NCBI RefSeq assembly: GCF_030323545.1
Contig: NZ_CP122954.1
Span: 248,001-312,000, forward strand
Length of the DNA: 64,000 nt
Source of the DNA: Helicobacter pylori
GTDB taxonomy: Bacteria; Campylobacterota; Campylobacteria; Campylobacterales; Helicobacteraceae
Direction: 5' to 3'
In this document: positions 20,986 through 30,122 of the stretch, one piece after another
How the letters are laid out: each line of letters starts with the position of its first letter
Numbering within the stretch: the first letter of the stretch is position 1
The notes under the pieces: generated by a model
What the model was told of the DNA's origin: nothing
The model's input: only the letters and a program-made list of their open reading frames with translations
Databases searched by the model: none
Made by a program: the position numbers and the translations under genes

Positions 20986-21092
20986 CAGGCTCTCAAACTC
21001 CTTTAATTATTACTTTTAGCAAACGATGGAAGCAATTAAACCATGTTTTTGCTAATCGTTAGCTGAAAAAATAAAAATTATTTTAACATTTC
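20986..21092 (-). promoter_or_regulatory. nuo operon upstream region with inverted repeat
   Basis: The 107-base gap between the sirtuin gene and nuoA must hold the nuo promoter unless transcription reads through from the sirtuin side. TTAGCAAA at 21016-21023 and TTTGCTAA at 21048-21055 form a perfect 8-bp inverted repeat. AACGAT at 21022-21027 and ATCGTT at 21055-21060 form a second. No confident -10 box can be chosen. Confidence 0.4.
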
Positions 21093-21782
21093 TTAAAAGG
21101 CCATTTCTATGAGTTTGGGCATTAAATCTTGCATGGCATGCACCGCGCTATCATTAATGCATTGGACATTCTGGGGCAAATGGGCGTTTTTAGCCTTAGG
21201 GTCAATGTAATAAATGAGAGCGTCTTTATGCGCATGCGTGTAGAGACTAGCGGCCGGATAGACTTGCAAAGAAGTGCCAATGATGATTAAAAGATGCGCT
21301 TGTTTGACTAAAGAAATCGCTTCTTTAAGCAAAGGCACCGCTTCGCCAAACCACACAATATCAGGGCGTAATTGCGATTTGTCTTTGGCCAAGTCGCCTA
21401 AATTCAAGTCCTTTTCCCACCTATAAACCAAATTAGGATCTTTTTGGCTGCGAACGCTCAATAATTCCCCATGCAAGTGCAAAATGCGAGAAGAACCTGC
21501 CCTTTCATGCAAATCATCTACATTTTGGGTGATGATATTAACTTGATAGTGTTTTTCCAATTCCGCTAAAGCCTCATGGGCTTTGTTAGGATAAACTTCA
21601 AAAAGCTGTCGGCGCCTTTGGTTGTAGAAATCCAACACCTTTTGCGGGTTCTTTTTCCAGCCATAAGGCGAGGCAACTTCCATGATGTCATGCCCTTCCC
21701 ACAAGCCATCAGCGTCTCTAAAGGTTTTAATCCCGCTTTCTGCTGAAATGCCAGCCCCGCTTAGGATCACTAAATTTTTCAT
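21093..21782 (-). CDS. cobB: Sir2-family NAD-dependent protein deacylase, zinc-less
   Basis: This is a 229-residue sirtuin. NAD-binding GAGISAESGIKTFRD lies at 9-23, TQNVDDLHERAG at 85-96 and the catalytic histidine in LHLHGE (H104). Y53 and R56 (YNQR) match the Tyr and Arg that select succinyl or malonyl lysine in class III sirtuins. The zinc-ribbon segment between HGE and WFGE has no cysteine at all, where family members usually have four. The stop and start regions overlap or abut the RDD gene upstream, placing it at the end of the secG-frr-pyrE run. Confidence 0.88.
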   Translation of the reverse strand: MKNLVILSGAGISAESGIKTFRDADGLWEGHDIMEVASPYGWKKNPQKVLDFYNQRRRQLFEVYPNKAHEALAELEKHYQVNIITQNVDDLHERAGSSRILHLHGELLSVRSQKDPNLVYRWEKDLNLGDLAKDKSQLRPDIVWFGEAVPLLKEAISLVKQAHLLIIIGTSLQVYPAASLYTHAHKDALIYYIDPKAKNAHLPQNVQCINDSAVHAMQDLMPKLIEMAF

Positions 21783-22243
21783 GTTTCCTCCTTGATGATT
21801 TCAATATGAGTGCCGCTGAGTTTGTCATGCAAAAAAAACTTAAAAATAAAAGGCGTAACAAACCCTATAAGTAACCCCATGCTCGACACCCACAAAATAA
21901 AGCGCCACAAAGCTAAAAAAAAGCCCACCTTTTTGCGGTTGTTTTTGACTAATTTAAACTGAGCGTAACGCATGCCAGGGCTTTGGGATTTAAAAGCGAT
22001 AAAAAAGCTGTGCGTTAGGGCGTAAAAAAGCAGGCATAAAAAAATCGCGCTCTGGTTTTCCCTAAAATCCTTCGCGCTCCCTAAAACCACATAAGTCATT
22101 ATATAAAGCATGGGGGTATAAATCATAAAAATATCGGTGATAAAGGCCTTTAAGCGCAAAGAGAGGTTCAGCCCTTTTAAAGGGCTTTCTAACGCTTGCT
22201 TTTTTTTGGGGGTTTTATTTTTTTTGGTTTTTTTAGTTGCCAC
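21779..22243 (-). CDS. RDD-family membrane protein
   Basis: This 154-residue protein has a very lysine-rich N terminus (about 20 residues) and three or four hydrophobic segments. The family signature includes [13 protein letters not shown] near residue 30 and the later [17 protein letters not shown] proteins are small inner-membrane proteins, some linked to ion transport, most uncharacterised. It overlaps pyrE by 11 bases and the sirtuin gene by 4. Confidence 0.8.
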   Translation of the reverse strand: MATKKTKKNKTPKKKQALESPLKGLNLSLRLKAFITDIFMIYTPMLYIMTYVVLGSAKDFRENQSAIFLCLLFYALTHSFFIAFKSQSPGMRYAQFKLVKNNRKKVGFFLALWRFILWVSSMGLLIGFVTPFIFKFFLHDKLSGTHIEIIKEET

Positions 22244-22838
22244 GACTTCCCGGTTTTATAGCAACGCTAGTAGCGCATAAAGGGCAAGAGCTAGGCTTGT
22301 GCATGTCAAAAACAAAATCTTCTAAAGCAAACAAGGGTAAATGGCTAGGCAAACACGCACCCTCTTGGGCTTTCAAGTGAGAATGGGTGCGTTTGCAAAT
22401 GCCCCGATTGGCTAGAGCGCCAAAAGCCACGATTTGAGTGCCCTTTTCTTCTAAAACTTTAGCACATTCCATGGCGGATTTCCCTGTAGTGATGATGTCC
22501 TCACACACTAAAATTTTTTCGTTTTTTTTGACTTCAAAACCACGCCTTAATGTCATGATATTATCCACCCTTTCAGTGAAGATAAAACGCACGCCCAAAG
22601 CCCTTGCAAGCTCATACCCAGCCAGGATCCCCCCAATCGCAGGCGAGCACACGCATTCAACATTCAAATGAGCTTCTTGGATTTGTTTGGCTAATTCTAG
22701 CGCTAATTGTTCGGCTAGTTTGGGATCTTCTAAAACTTTAGCGGATTGCAAATAATAATTAGAATGGAACCCGCTGCTGAGCAAGAAATGCCCCTCTAAT
22801 AGCGCTTGAGCGTTTTGATAACATGCCTTAATATCCAT
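22233..22838 (-). CDS. pyrE: Orotate phosphoribosyltransferase
   Basis: This 201-residue enzyme makes orotidine 5'-phosphate from orotate and PRPP in pyrimidine synthesis. The PRPP-binding motif [16 protein letters not shown] and the N-terminal [15 protein letters not shown] are present. It follows frr after 3 bases and overlaps the RDD gene. Confidence 0.95.
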   Translation of the reverse strand: MDIKACYQNAQALLEGHFLLSSGFHSNYYLQSAKVLEDPKLAEQLALELAKQIQEAHLNVECVCSPAIGGILAGYELARALGVRFIFTERVDNIMTLRRGFEVKKNEKILVCEDIITTGKSAMECAKVLEEKGTQIVAFGALANRGICKRTHSHLKAQEGACLPSHLPLFALEDFVFDMHKPSSCPLCATSVAIKPGSRGN

Positions 22839-22841
22839 GGT

Positions 22842-23399
22842 TTAGACCTTTAAAATCGCGTCTTCTTTGTTTTTCACGCTTTCATCAATTTTTTTAATGG
22901 CTTCATCGGTGATTTTTTGGATCTGCTCTTGGGCTTTCTTGCTTTCATCTTCGCTGATTTCTTTGTCTTTTTCTAATTTTTTCACTTGGTTGTTAGCGTC
23001 TTGGCGGATATTCCTCACAGCCACTTTAGCCTTTTCACCCATCGCTTTGGCGTCTTTTGCGATGAGTTTTCTTTGCTCACTTGTCATGGGCGGGAAAAAA
23101 AGCTTGATCGTTTCGCCGTCGTTATTAGGATTGACGCCAATATTGGCTTCTTGAATGGATCGTTCAATTTCTTTGAGCAGGTTTTTTTCCCATGGGCTGA
23201 TTTGAAGGGTGGTCGCATCCAAGCTCATCACGGAGCCGACTTGGTTTAAAGCGGTGGGCGTGCCGTAATAATCCACTTTAATGTGATCTAAAATATTGAC
23301 TGAAACTTTCGCACTCCTTAGAGTGGAAAAATCTCTGTTTAAAGCTTGAACGCTTTTTTGCATCAAATCTTTGGTTTCGTTATAAATGGCTTGTAACAT
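22842..23399 (-). CDS. frr: Ribosome recycling factor
   Basis: This 185-residue protein of standard length, rich in coiled-coil helix, has family motifs [43 protein letters not shown] and [18 protein letters not shown]. It splits post-termination ribosomes together with EF-G. Its start overlaps the secG stop by one base. Confidence 0.97.
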   Translation of the reverse strand: MLQAIYNETKDLMQKSVQALNRDFSTLRSAKVSVNILDHIKVDYYGTPTALNQVGSVMSLDATTLQISPWEKNLLKEIERSIQEANIGVNPNNDGETIKLFFPPMTSEQRKLIAKDAKAMGEKAKVAVRNIRQDANNQVKKLEKDKEISEDESKKAQEQIQKITDEAIKKIDESVKNKEDAILKV

Positions 23400-24001
23400 T
23401 ATTTTTCATCCTTTTTTTGGTTTGTATGGGCGTTGGTTTGTGTCGCATGCGTTTTAGGCTTTTGGTGGGTGGTTGGGGGCGTTTTTGTATCCTCTTTGGT
23501 TTTTTCAACGCCCTTTATATTATTCTCTTTATTCTCTTTATTGGCATCATTTTTTTCATTCTGTTTGGGGCTTTCAACAGAAGGCGTTTTGGCTAGCTCT
23601 TTAGGGAGTTCGTTAGGCGTTTGTTGTGGCATTAAAGGATTAGTTGGGGCTTGCTCTAAAGGATTGAGCGTTGGGTTTAATGTGGGATTAAGTGCAGGGT
23701 TAAGCGTGCCGGTGGCAGGGACTAGGGGCGAAAGTTCTTTGTTGGTTTTAGTCTCATCTAAAACGCTCTTGCCGTATTCTTTGTTGTAAAAATAGCCCAA
23801 AGCGATGGTGTTGATGATAAATAACAGCCCTAAAAACATGGTCAATTTCGCCATAAAGCTTGCGGGTCCTTTAGCGCCAAATAAAGAATCGTTGCTCCCG
23901 CTATAAGCCCCTAAGCCGATGCTAGAACTTTTTTGCAACAAAACCACCACCACAATCAATACCGCTAAAACAATTTGTAAGCCTAACAGAGCGCTTGTCA
24001 T
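23399..24001 (-). CDS. secG: Protein translocase subunit SecG with long low-complexity tail
   Basis: The first 75 residues form the SecG core: two helices around [25 protein letters not shown]. After about residue 100 the protein continues with a proline-, asparagine- and lysine-rich tail containing four LNP repeats and then K/E/T/N-rich sequence, giving 200 residues instead of the usual 75-110. I prefer the ATG at 24001 (AAGGA 10 bases upstream); a GTG at 24007 would add two residues. The function in SecYEG export is established for the family; the tail is unexplained. Confidence 0.92.
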   Translation of the reverse strand: MTSALLGLQIVLAVLIVVVVLLQKSSSIGLGAYSGSNDSLFGAKGPASFMAKLTMFLGLLFIINTIALGYFYNKEYGKSVLDETKTNKELSPLVPATGTLNPALNPTLNPTLNPLEQAPTNPLMPQQTPNELPKELAKTPSVESPKQNEKNDANKENKENNIKGVEKTKEDTKTPPTTHQKPKTHATQTNAHTNQKKDEK

Positions 24002-24124
24002 AAACACTGATTCCTTAAATCCCTAAAATTTAGAAAAAATTACGCTTGATCTTATCTAAAATTTGCTAAGAATACACTAAAATTTAGTTTTAATTTCAAG
24101 CGTGGCGCGTTAAAGGCGGTGGTG

Positions 24125-24847
24125 TTGGACTCTTTTCACTCATTTAATCAGCATGCATTCAATCGGCATGCCAAAACTTACCACCTCTTTGCTCATATCC
24201 AGCAACAAATCGCTATTCATCTTATTCAATTTTTAAAACAAAAACATTACGCTAAAGTTTTGGATCTAGGATCAGGGAGTGGGGCTGTTTTTAACGCTTT
24301 AGAGCGGCAAAATATTTTGATTGAAGACTTTATCGCTTTGGATAATTCTATGAACATGCTCAAATTACACCCCACGCATTCTATCAACATTCAAAAAATC
24401 TCTTTAGAGCATGCGGATTTTGAAGAACATGTTTTTTGCGCTTACGATCTGGTTGTGTCTTCTTCCTCTTTACAATGGGCAAGGGATTTAAAAAGCGTTT
24501 TAGAAAAAATCGCTCTTTTTAGTAAGGAGGCTGCTTTAGCTATCCATACGGATTTTAGTTTGCATGAAGTGCATGAGTTTTTAGGCACGCCTTCGCCTTT
24601 AAGGGATCTCAAAACGCTCAAATCCTTAATCAAAAACGCTTTTAAAAATTTTCAAATAGAATTGGAAAACAAGCGCTTCGCTCTTTATTTCAACCGCAAA
24701 CAAGACGCTTTGAATTACCTTAAAAAATGCGGTCTTTTGGGGGGTTCAACGCTGAGCTTCAAGCAAAAAAAACATTTTTTCCACAACATGGCGTTTGAAA
24801 AATTGAGCTATGAAGTGTTACTTTTTTCGGGGATCAAGCGTTCTTAA
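24125..24847 (+). CDS. bioC: SAM-dependent methyltransferase, BioC-like
   Basis: This protein of about 240 residues has the SAM-binding motif VLDLGSGSGAVF and the acidic residue in FIALDNSMNML, followed by SSSLQWARDL. The pattern fits malonyl-ACP O-methyltransferase BioC, which starts biotin pimelate synthesis. No ATG is available at the 5' end: the frame offers GTG at 24119 and 24122 and TTG at 24125. TTG at 24125 lies 8 bases after AAAGG and is preferred. Divergent from secG, with about 120 bases shared for promoters. BioC identity is likely, not certain. Confidence 0.78.
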   Translation: MDSFHSFNQHAFNRHAKTYHLFAHIQQQIAIHLIQFLKQKHYAKVLDLGSGSGAVFNALERQNILIEDFIALDNSMNMLKLHPTHSINIQKISLEHADFEEHVFCAYDLVVSSSSLQWARDLKSVLEKIALFSKEAALAIHTDFSLHEVHEFLGTPSPLRDLKTLKSLIKNAFKNFQIELENKRFALYFNRKQDALNYLKKCGLLGGSTLSFKQKKHFFHNMAFEKLSYEVLLFSGIKRS

Positions 24848-24883
24848 AAACTAAGATAAATTAAAATATTAAAATTAGGTGGT

Positions 24884-24889
24884 TACAAT
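24884..24889 (+). promoter_or_regulatory. Putative -10 box for trpS
   Basis: TACAAT lies 29 bases before the trpS ATG, flanked by ATTAGGT (24873-24879 region) and ACCTAAT, a 7-bp inverted repeat. H. pylori promoters are recognised mainly by their -10 box, so this is a reasonable start site for trpS and the genes after it. Confidence 0.5.
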
Positions 24890-24918
24890 AAACGCTAACC
24901 TAATGAGCGAGAAATAAC

Positions 24919-25899
24919 ATGCAAAAAAAACGAGTCTTTTCAGGCATCCAACCTACCGGGCAAATCCATTTGGGCAACTATTTAGGAGCGATCAAGCATT
25001 GGGTAGAGATGCAAGATGAATACGAAAACCTTTTTTGCGTCGTCAATTCGCATGCGATTACCCTACCCATAGATCCTATATTTTTAAAATCCCAAAGCTA
25101 TGAATTGGTTAAATTGCTTTTAGCTTGCGGGATTAATCCTAAGCGATCGGGGTTATTCATTCAAAGTGAAGTGGATGAGCACCCGGCTTTAGCATGGCTA
25201 TTGAATTGTCAGGTGTCTATGGGGGAAATGCAAAGAATGACGCAATTCAAAGACAAGTCTTTAAAAAACCCTAAAAGCGTGAATGTGGGGCTTTTCAATT
25301 ACCCTATTTTAATGGCGTCAGATATTTTATTATACCAAAGCGATTTAGTGCCAGTGGGCGAAGATCAAAAACAGCATTTAGAGCTCACGCGAAACATCGC
25401 AGAAAAATTTAACAGGGATTTTGGGAACTGCTTTAAAGTGCCAGAGCCTTTGATCGCTAAAGTAGGGGCAAGGGTTATGGGGCTAGATGATCCAAAAGTG
25501 AAGATGAGTAAATCGCATCAAGGGGCTAACCATGCGATTTTTCTTTTAGATGAGCCAGACATTATTGTAAGAAAAATCAAAAGAGCGGCCACTGATTCTA
25601 TAGGCGTTATTGCGTTTGATGAAAAAAGAGAGGGCATTTTTAACCTTTTAAACATCTACATGCTTTTAAGCAATGAAAGCCCAGAAAACATAGAAGAGCG
25701 TTTCAAAAATAAGGGCTATGGGGATTTTAAAAAGGAATTGGCTGAAGTGGTGATCCAGGCTTTAAAACCCATCCAAGAAAGATACAAAGAAATCAGCGAT
25801 GATGAGGTGAAAGCCATTTTAAATCACGGCGTAGAAAAAGCCAGGCCTTTAGCGCAAGCGACTTACCAAAAGGCTAAAGAATTGATGGGGTTGGTTTAG
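24919..25899 (+). CDS. trpS: Tryptophanyl-tRNA synthetase
   Basis: This 326-residue class I synthetase carries the HIGH-type motif [10 protein letters not shown] (preceded by GIQPTG) and the KMSKS motif [29 protein letters not shown] and the [12 protein letters not shown] segment are typical. It charges tRNA-Trp. The stop codon is directly followed by the next ATG, so it is probably cotranscribed with the transporter genes. Confidence 0.97.
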   Translation: MQKKRVFSGIQPTGQIHLGNYLGAIKHWVEMQDEYENLFCVVNSHAITLPIDPIFLKSQSYELVKLLLACGINPKRSGLFIQSEVDEHPALAWLLNCQVSMGEMQRMTQFKDKSLKNPKSVNVGLFNYPILMASDILLYQSDLVPVGEDQKQHLELTRNIAEKFNRDFGNCFKVPEPLIAKVGARVMGLDDPKVKMSKSHQGANHAIFLLDEPDIIVRKIKRAATDSIGVIAFDEKREGIFNLLNIYMLLSNESPENIEERFKNKGYGDFKKELAEVVIQALKPIQERYKEISDDEVKAILNHGVEKARPLAQATYQKAKELMGLV

Positions 25900-27681
25900 A
25901 TGAAAATTTTAAGTTTATGGTTAGGAGTGTTTTGTTTCCTTAAGGCTACGCCTTATTTATACTTGGGCGAAGAGCCTAAATATAAGGAGAATTTCACGCA
26001 TTTTGAATACGCTAACCCTAACGCCAAAAAGGGCGGTGTTTTGAGGAATGACGCCATAGGGACTTTTGATAGCCTTAACCCTTTTGCGCTTAAAGGCACT
26101 AAAGCCGAAGGCTTGGATCTCATTTATGACACTTTAATGGTGCAAAGTTTGGACGAACCTTTTGCAGAATACCCCTTAATCGCTAAAGACGCAGAAGTGG
26201 CTAAAGACAACAGCTATGTGATTTTTACCTTAGACAAAAGAGCGAGATTCAGCAATAACGCTCCCATTTTAGCGAGCGATGTGAAGTTTAGCTTTGATAC
26301 GATAATGGAATTAGGATCGCCCATTTATAGGCAGTATTACCAAGATGTTAAAAAGGCGGTTATCTTAGACAAACACCATGTTAAATTCATTTTCAAAACC
26401 ACTGAAAATAAAGAGTTGCCTCTCATTTTAGGGCAGTTGCAGATCTTTTCCAAAAAAGCGTTTCAAAAGGATTATTTCACCAAAAACCCTTTACTCATTC
26501 CTGTTTCTAGCGGCCCTTATGTGATCGCTTCTTTTGATGTTGGCAAGAAAATCACCTACCAAAAAAACCCTAATTATTGGGCGAGGAATTTGCCTAGTAG
26601 AAAGGGGCAATTCAATTTTGATCAGGTCAAATTTGAGTATTATAGAGACGAAACCATTGCTTTACAGGCTTTTTTAAGCGGGGCGTATGATTGGCGCATT
26701 GAAAGCACGGCTAAGGTTTGGGCTAGGGGCTATGTGGGGAAAGCTATGGATAATAAAAAAATCACTAAATACCTAATAGCCCATAAATTGCCAAGCGGCA
26801 TGCAAGGGTTTTTCTTCAACACGCGCCGGGAAATTTTTAAGGATAAAAGGGTGCGTGAAGCCTTATTTTATGCGTTTGATTTTGAATGGGCGAATAAAAA
26901 TTTGTTTTTTTCGCAATACAAGCGAACCACCAGTTTTTTTAGCAATTCTATTTATGCGTCCCCTCCTCTTCCAAGCCCTGAAGAAAAAGTTCTGTTAGCC
27001 CCTTATGAAAAGAGTTTGGATGAAAGGGTTTTTAAAGAGCCTTATGTCGTGCCTAGAACCGATGGGGTTGATGTTTTGGGCTATAATTTGAGGGAAAATT
27101 TAAAATACGCCCAAAAGCTTTTAGAAAGCGCGGGCTTTTCTTACAAAAACATGCGTTTAGTGGATAAGAATAACAAGCCGTTTAGTTTCACTTTGCTTTT
27201 AAACAGCCCGGTCTTTGAAAGACTAGCTCTAGCCTTTGCTAAAAACTTAAGGGTGTTAGGGATTGAAATGAAAATCCAAAGAGTGGATTTAAGCCAGTAT
27301 GTCAATCGGGTCAAAAGCTATGATTTTGACATGATTGTAGGGGTGATAGGCCAATCGTCTTTCCCGGGTAATGAGCAGCGTTTTTATTTTGGCTCTTTGA
27401 GTGCTAAAGAAAAAGGCACAAGGAATTATGCAGGAATCTCTAGTAAAGCGGTAGATGCTTTGATTGAAAAAATCATTAACGCTAAAGATTATAAGGAGCA
27501 ACTAGCCGCCATTCAAGCGATGGATAGGGTGTTATTGTGGGGGTTTTATGTGATACCGCATTTTTATTTGCCTAATTACAGGATCGCAGCGTATAATTAC
27601 ATTGGCATGCCTGAAGTCAGCCCTAGCTATGGATTTTCGCCGTATTTGTGGTGGATAAAAAAAGAAAGGGGTCCTAAATGA
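25900..27681 (+). CDS. oppA: Peptide ABC transporter substrate-binding protein, YejA/OppA-like
   Basis: This 593-residue exported protein has a signal peptide (LSLWLGVFCFLKATPYL). The N-terminal mature sequence FTHFEYANPNAKKGGVLRNDAIGTFDSLNPF is close to the YejA branch of SBP family 5. It binds oligopeptides in the periplasm and hands them to the permease. The next gene overlaps by 4 bases. Called oppA in Helicobacter literature; YejA is the closer family name by motif. Confidence 0.88.
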   Translation: MKILSLWLGVFCFLKATPYLYLGEEPKYKENFTHFEYANPNAKKGGVLRNDAIGTFDSLNPFALKGTKAEGLDLIYDTLMVQSLDEPFAEYPLIAKDAEVAKDNSYVIFTLDKRARFSNNAPILASDVKFSFDTIMELGSPIYRQYYQDVKKAVILDKHHVKFIFKTTENKELPLILGQLQIFSKKAFQKDYFTKNPLLIPVSSGPYVIASFDVGKKITYQKNPNYWARNLPSRKGQFNFDQVKFEYYRDETIALQAFLSGAYDWRIESTAKVWARGYVGKAMDNKKITKYLIAHKLPSGMQGFFFNTRREIFKDKRVREALFYAFDFEWANKNLFFSQYKRTTSFFSNSIYASPPLPSPEEKVLLAPYEKSLDERVFKEPYVVPRTDGVDVLGYNLRENLKYAQKLLESAGFSYKNMRLVDKNNKPFSFTLLLNSPVFERLALAFAKNLRVLGIEMKIQRVDLSQYVNRVKSYDFDMIVGVIGQSSFPGNEQRFYFGSLSAKEKGTRNYAGISSKAVDALIEKIINAKDYKEQLAAIQAMDRVLLWGFYVIPHFYLPNYRIAAYNYIGMPEVSPSYGFSPYLWWIKKERGPK

Positions 27682-28724
27682 TTGCTTACATCCTTAAACG
27701 CTTGCTTTTGATTATCCCTACTTTATTGGCCATCATGACGATTAATTTCTTTCTGATCCAATCGGCTCCTGGAGGCCCCATAGAACAGATGATGGCTAAA
27801 ATCAATAACACGCAGTCCAAAGAGATTCAAGGCGTTGTTAAAGAGCGTTCGTATAGGGCGTCTCAAGGGCTGGAGAGCGATTTGTTAGAAAATTTAAAAA
27901 AACTCTATGGTTTTGACAAGCCTATAGGGGAGCGCTACCTTCTCATGCTCAAAAAATATCTGCAATTTGATTTTGGGGAGAGTTTTTATCGCCAGATTAA
28001 AGTGATAGATTTGATTAAGGAAAAATTGCCCGTATCCATTTCGTTAGGGCTTTTTAGCACGCTTTTGATCTATCTTATTTCTATCCCTTTAGGGATTTTT
28101 AAAGCCAAACGCAATAACGAGCCTTTAGACGTGCTAAGCAGCGTGGTGATCATTGTCGCTAACGCTATCCCGGCCTTTTTGTTTGCGGTGGTGTTGATCG
28201 TGTTTTTTGCTGGAGGGAATTATTGGCACTGGTTCCCTTTAAAAGGGCTAGTGAGCGATAATTTTGAAAGTTTGAGCGCATTAGGCAAAATCAAGGATTA
28301 TTTATGGCATATCACCTTGCCCGTTCTTTGCATTTCTTTAGGGGGTTTTGCAAGCCTTACGCTTTTAGTGAAAAACTCTTTTTTAGATGAAATGGGCAAG
28401 CTTTATGTACTGAGCGCTAAGGCTAAGGGCTGTTCAGTGGGGCGTATTTTTTATGCGCATGTGTTCCGCAATGCGATTTTATTAGTAGTAGCGGGTTTTC
28501 CGCAAGCTTTTTTGGGCATGTTTTTTAGCTCAAGCTTGTTGATAGAGATTGTTTTTAGCCTAGACGGGTTAGGGCTTTTAGGGTATGAAAGCATTGTGAG
28601 TAGGGATTATCCTGTTGTGTTTGGCTCGCTTTATATTTTCACGCTTTTAGGTTTAATAGCGAGTTTGATAAGCGATTTGCTCTGCGTGGTGATTGACCCT
28701 AGGATTGATTTTGAAAAGCGTTGA
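27678..28724 (+). CDS. oppB: Peptide ABC transporter permease, YejB/OppB-like
   Basis: This 348-residue inner-membrane permease opens with an N-terminal helix (MIAYILKRLLLIIPTLLAIM) followed by IQSAPGGPIEQMM, as in YejB. The EAA loop region is LSAKAKGCSVGRIFYAHVFRNA. The partner permease and ATPase are not in this window; in H. pylori a second permease and an ATPase gene are known elsewhere on the chromosome. It overlaps oppA by 4 bases. Confidence 0.88.
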   Translation: MIAYILKRLLLIIPTLLAIMTINFFLIQSAPGGPIEQMMAKINNTQSKEIQGVVKERSYRASQGLESDLLENLKKLYGFDKPIGERYLLMLKKYLQFDFGESFYRQIKVIDLIKEKLPVSISLGLFSTLLIYLISIPLGIFKAKRNNEPLDVLSSVVIIVANAIPAFLFAVVLIVFFAGGNYWHWFPLKGLVSDNFESLSALGKIKDYLWHITLPVLCISLGGFASLTLLVKNSFLDEMGKLYVLSAKAKGCSVGRIFYAHVFRNAILLVVAGFPQAFLGMFFSSSLLIEIVFSLDGLGLLGYESIVSRDYPVVFGSLYIFTLLGLIASLISDLLCVVIDPRIDFEKR

Positions 28725-28732
28725 GAGTAGGA

Positions 28733-29323
28733 ATGAAAACTGAGATGAAATCTTCTTTAAAACTTTTTATGCAACCTTTTTTGGTGGTTTTAGGGTTTAT
28801 GTTGTTGTATGCTTTAGCGCATGCGGTGCTTGGTTTTTATGGGGAAAAAGACAGCGCTCCAATAAGCCCAAATGCAGAAAAAACCGAGATAGAGCGTCAA
28901 AACAGCACGCTTTCGCCCAAACAAGAAGAAGCCAACACAGCCACAACCGCCACAGAAGAAAACCCCACCAAAGACACAGCGCCACCTTTAGACACAGCTG
29001 CACAAGAAAAAGAAACTAAACAAGAGATTAAACAAGAGCAAGAAAAAGAAAACGAGCCTAAACAAGACAGCGTCTCGCCCGTTCAAAACAACCAAAAAAC
29101 CCCTACAACCCCCTTAATGGGAAAAAAACCTTTAGAGTATAAAGTCGCAGTCAGTGGCGTGAATGTGCGTGCTTTTCCCAGCACAAAAGGTAAAATCATT
29201 GGCTCGCTCACAAAAGATAAAAGCGTGAAGGTTTTAGAAATCCAAAACGATTGGGCTGAAATTGAATTTTCTAATAAAACAAAGGGCTATGTGTTTTTAA
29301 AACTTTTAAAAAAGGCTGAATGA
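28733..29323 (+). CDS. csd5: Cell-shape protein Csd5 (SH3-domain membrane protein)
   Basis: This protein of about 196 residues has one N-terminal transmembrane helix ([24 protein letters not shown]). A long linker rich in E, K, T and Q follows, and then a C-terminal bacterial SH3 domain ([45 protein letters not shown]). Csd5 takes part in forming the helical cell body of H. pylori by acting with peptidoglycan and other Csd proteins. The frame is open upstream to a TTG; ATG at 28733 follows GAGAG closely, and ATG at 28745 is an alternative. Confidence 0.85.
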   Translation: MKTEMKSSLKLFMQPFLVVLGFMLLYALAHAVLGFYGEKDSAPISPNAEKTEIERQNSTLSPKQEEANTATTATEENPTKDTAPPLDTAAQEKETKQEIKQEQEKENEPKQDSVSPVQNNQKTPTTPLMGKKPLEYKVAVSGVNVRAFPSTKGKIIGSLTKDKSVKVLEIQNDWAEIEFSNKTKGYVFLKLLKKAE

Positions 29324-29330
29324 AAGAATA

Positions 29331-30122
29331 ATGAAATTAAAATCTTTTGGGGTTTTTGGAAATCCCATTAAACATTCCAAATCGCCCTTAATCCATAACG
29401 CTTGTTTTTTGACTTTTCAAAAAGAATTAGGGTTTTTGGGGCATTACCACCCCATATTACTCCCTTTAGAAAGCCACATCAAAAACGAGTTTTTAACTTT
29501 AGGGCTTAGTGGGGCTAATGTAACCTTACCCTTTAAAGAAAGGGCGTTTCAGGTTTGCGATAAAATCAAGGGCATCGCGCTTGAATGCGGAGCGGTCAAT
29601 ACGCTTGTTTTAGAAAATGATGAGCTTGTGGGTTACAATACTGACGCTTTAGGTTTTTATCTTTCTTTAAAGCAAAAAAACTATCAAAACGCTTTGATTT
29701 TAGGCTCTGGGGGGAGCGCTAAGGCTTTAGCGTGCGAATTGAAAAAACAAGGCTTACAAGTGAGCGTGTTAAACCGCTCTGCTAGGGGATTGGATTTTTT
29801 CCAACGCCTGGGCTGTGATTGTTTTATGGAGCCTCCTAAAAGCGCTTTTGATTTGATTATTAACGCCACTTCAGCGAGTTTGCATAACGAATTGCCTTTG
29901 AATAAAGAGGTTTTGAAAGGGTATTTTAAAGAGGGCAAGCTCGCTTATGATTTAGCGTATGGGTTTTTAACGCCCTTTTTGTCTCTAGCCAAAGAGTTAA
30001 AAACCCCCTTTCAAGACGGAAAAGGCATGCTCATCTATCAAGCTGCTTTAAGTTTTGAAAAGTTCAGCGCTTCTCAAATCCCTTATCTAAAAGCGTTTGA
30101 AGTCATGCGAAGCGTTTTTTGA
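29331..30122 (+). CDS. aroE: Shikimate dehydrogenase
   Basis: This 263-residue NADPH-dependent enzyme of the shikimate pathway carries the substrate motif [10 protein letters not shown] near residue 14, the catalytic lysine in [20 protein letters not shown], and the nucleotide-binding [13 protein letters not shown]. Seven bases separate it from csd5, and it overlaps rnr by 4 bases. Confidence 0.96.
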   Translation: MKLKSFGVFGNPIKHSKSPLIHNACFLTFQKELGFLGHYHPILLPLESHIKNEFLTLGLSGANVTLPFKERAFQVCDKIKGIALECGAVNTLVLENDELVGYNTDALGFYLSLKQKNYQNALILGSGGSAKALACELKKQGLQVSVLNRSARGLDFFQRLGCDCFMEPPKSAFDLIINATSASLHNELPLNKEVLKGYFKEGKLAYDLAYGFLTPFLSLAKELKTPFQDGKGMLIYQAALSFEKFSASQIPYLKAFEVMRSVF

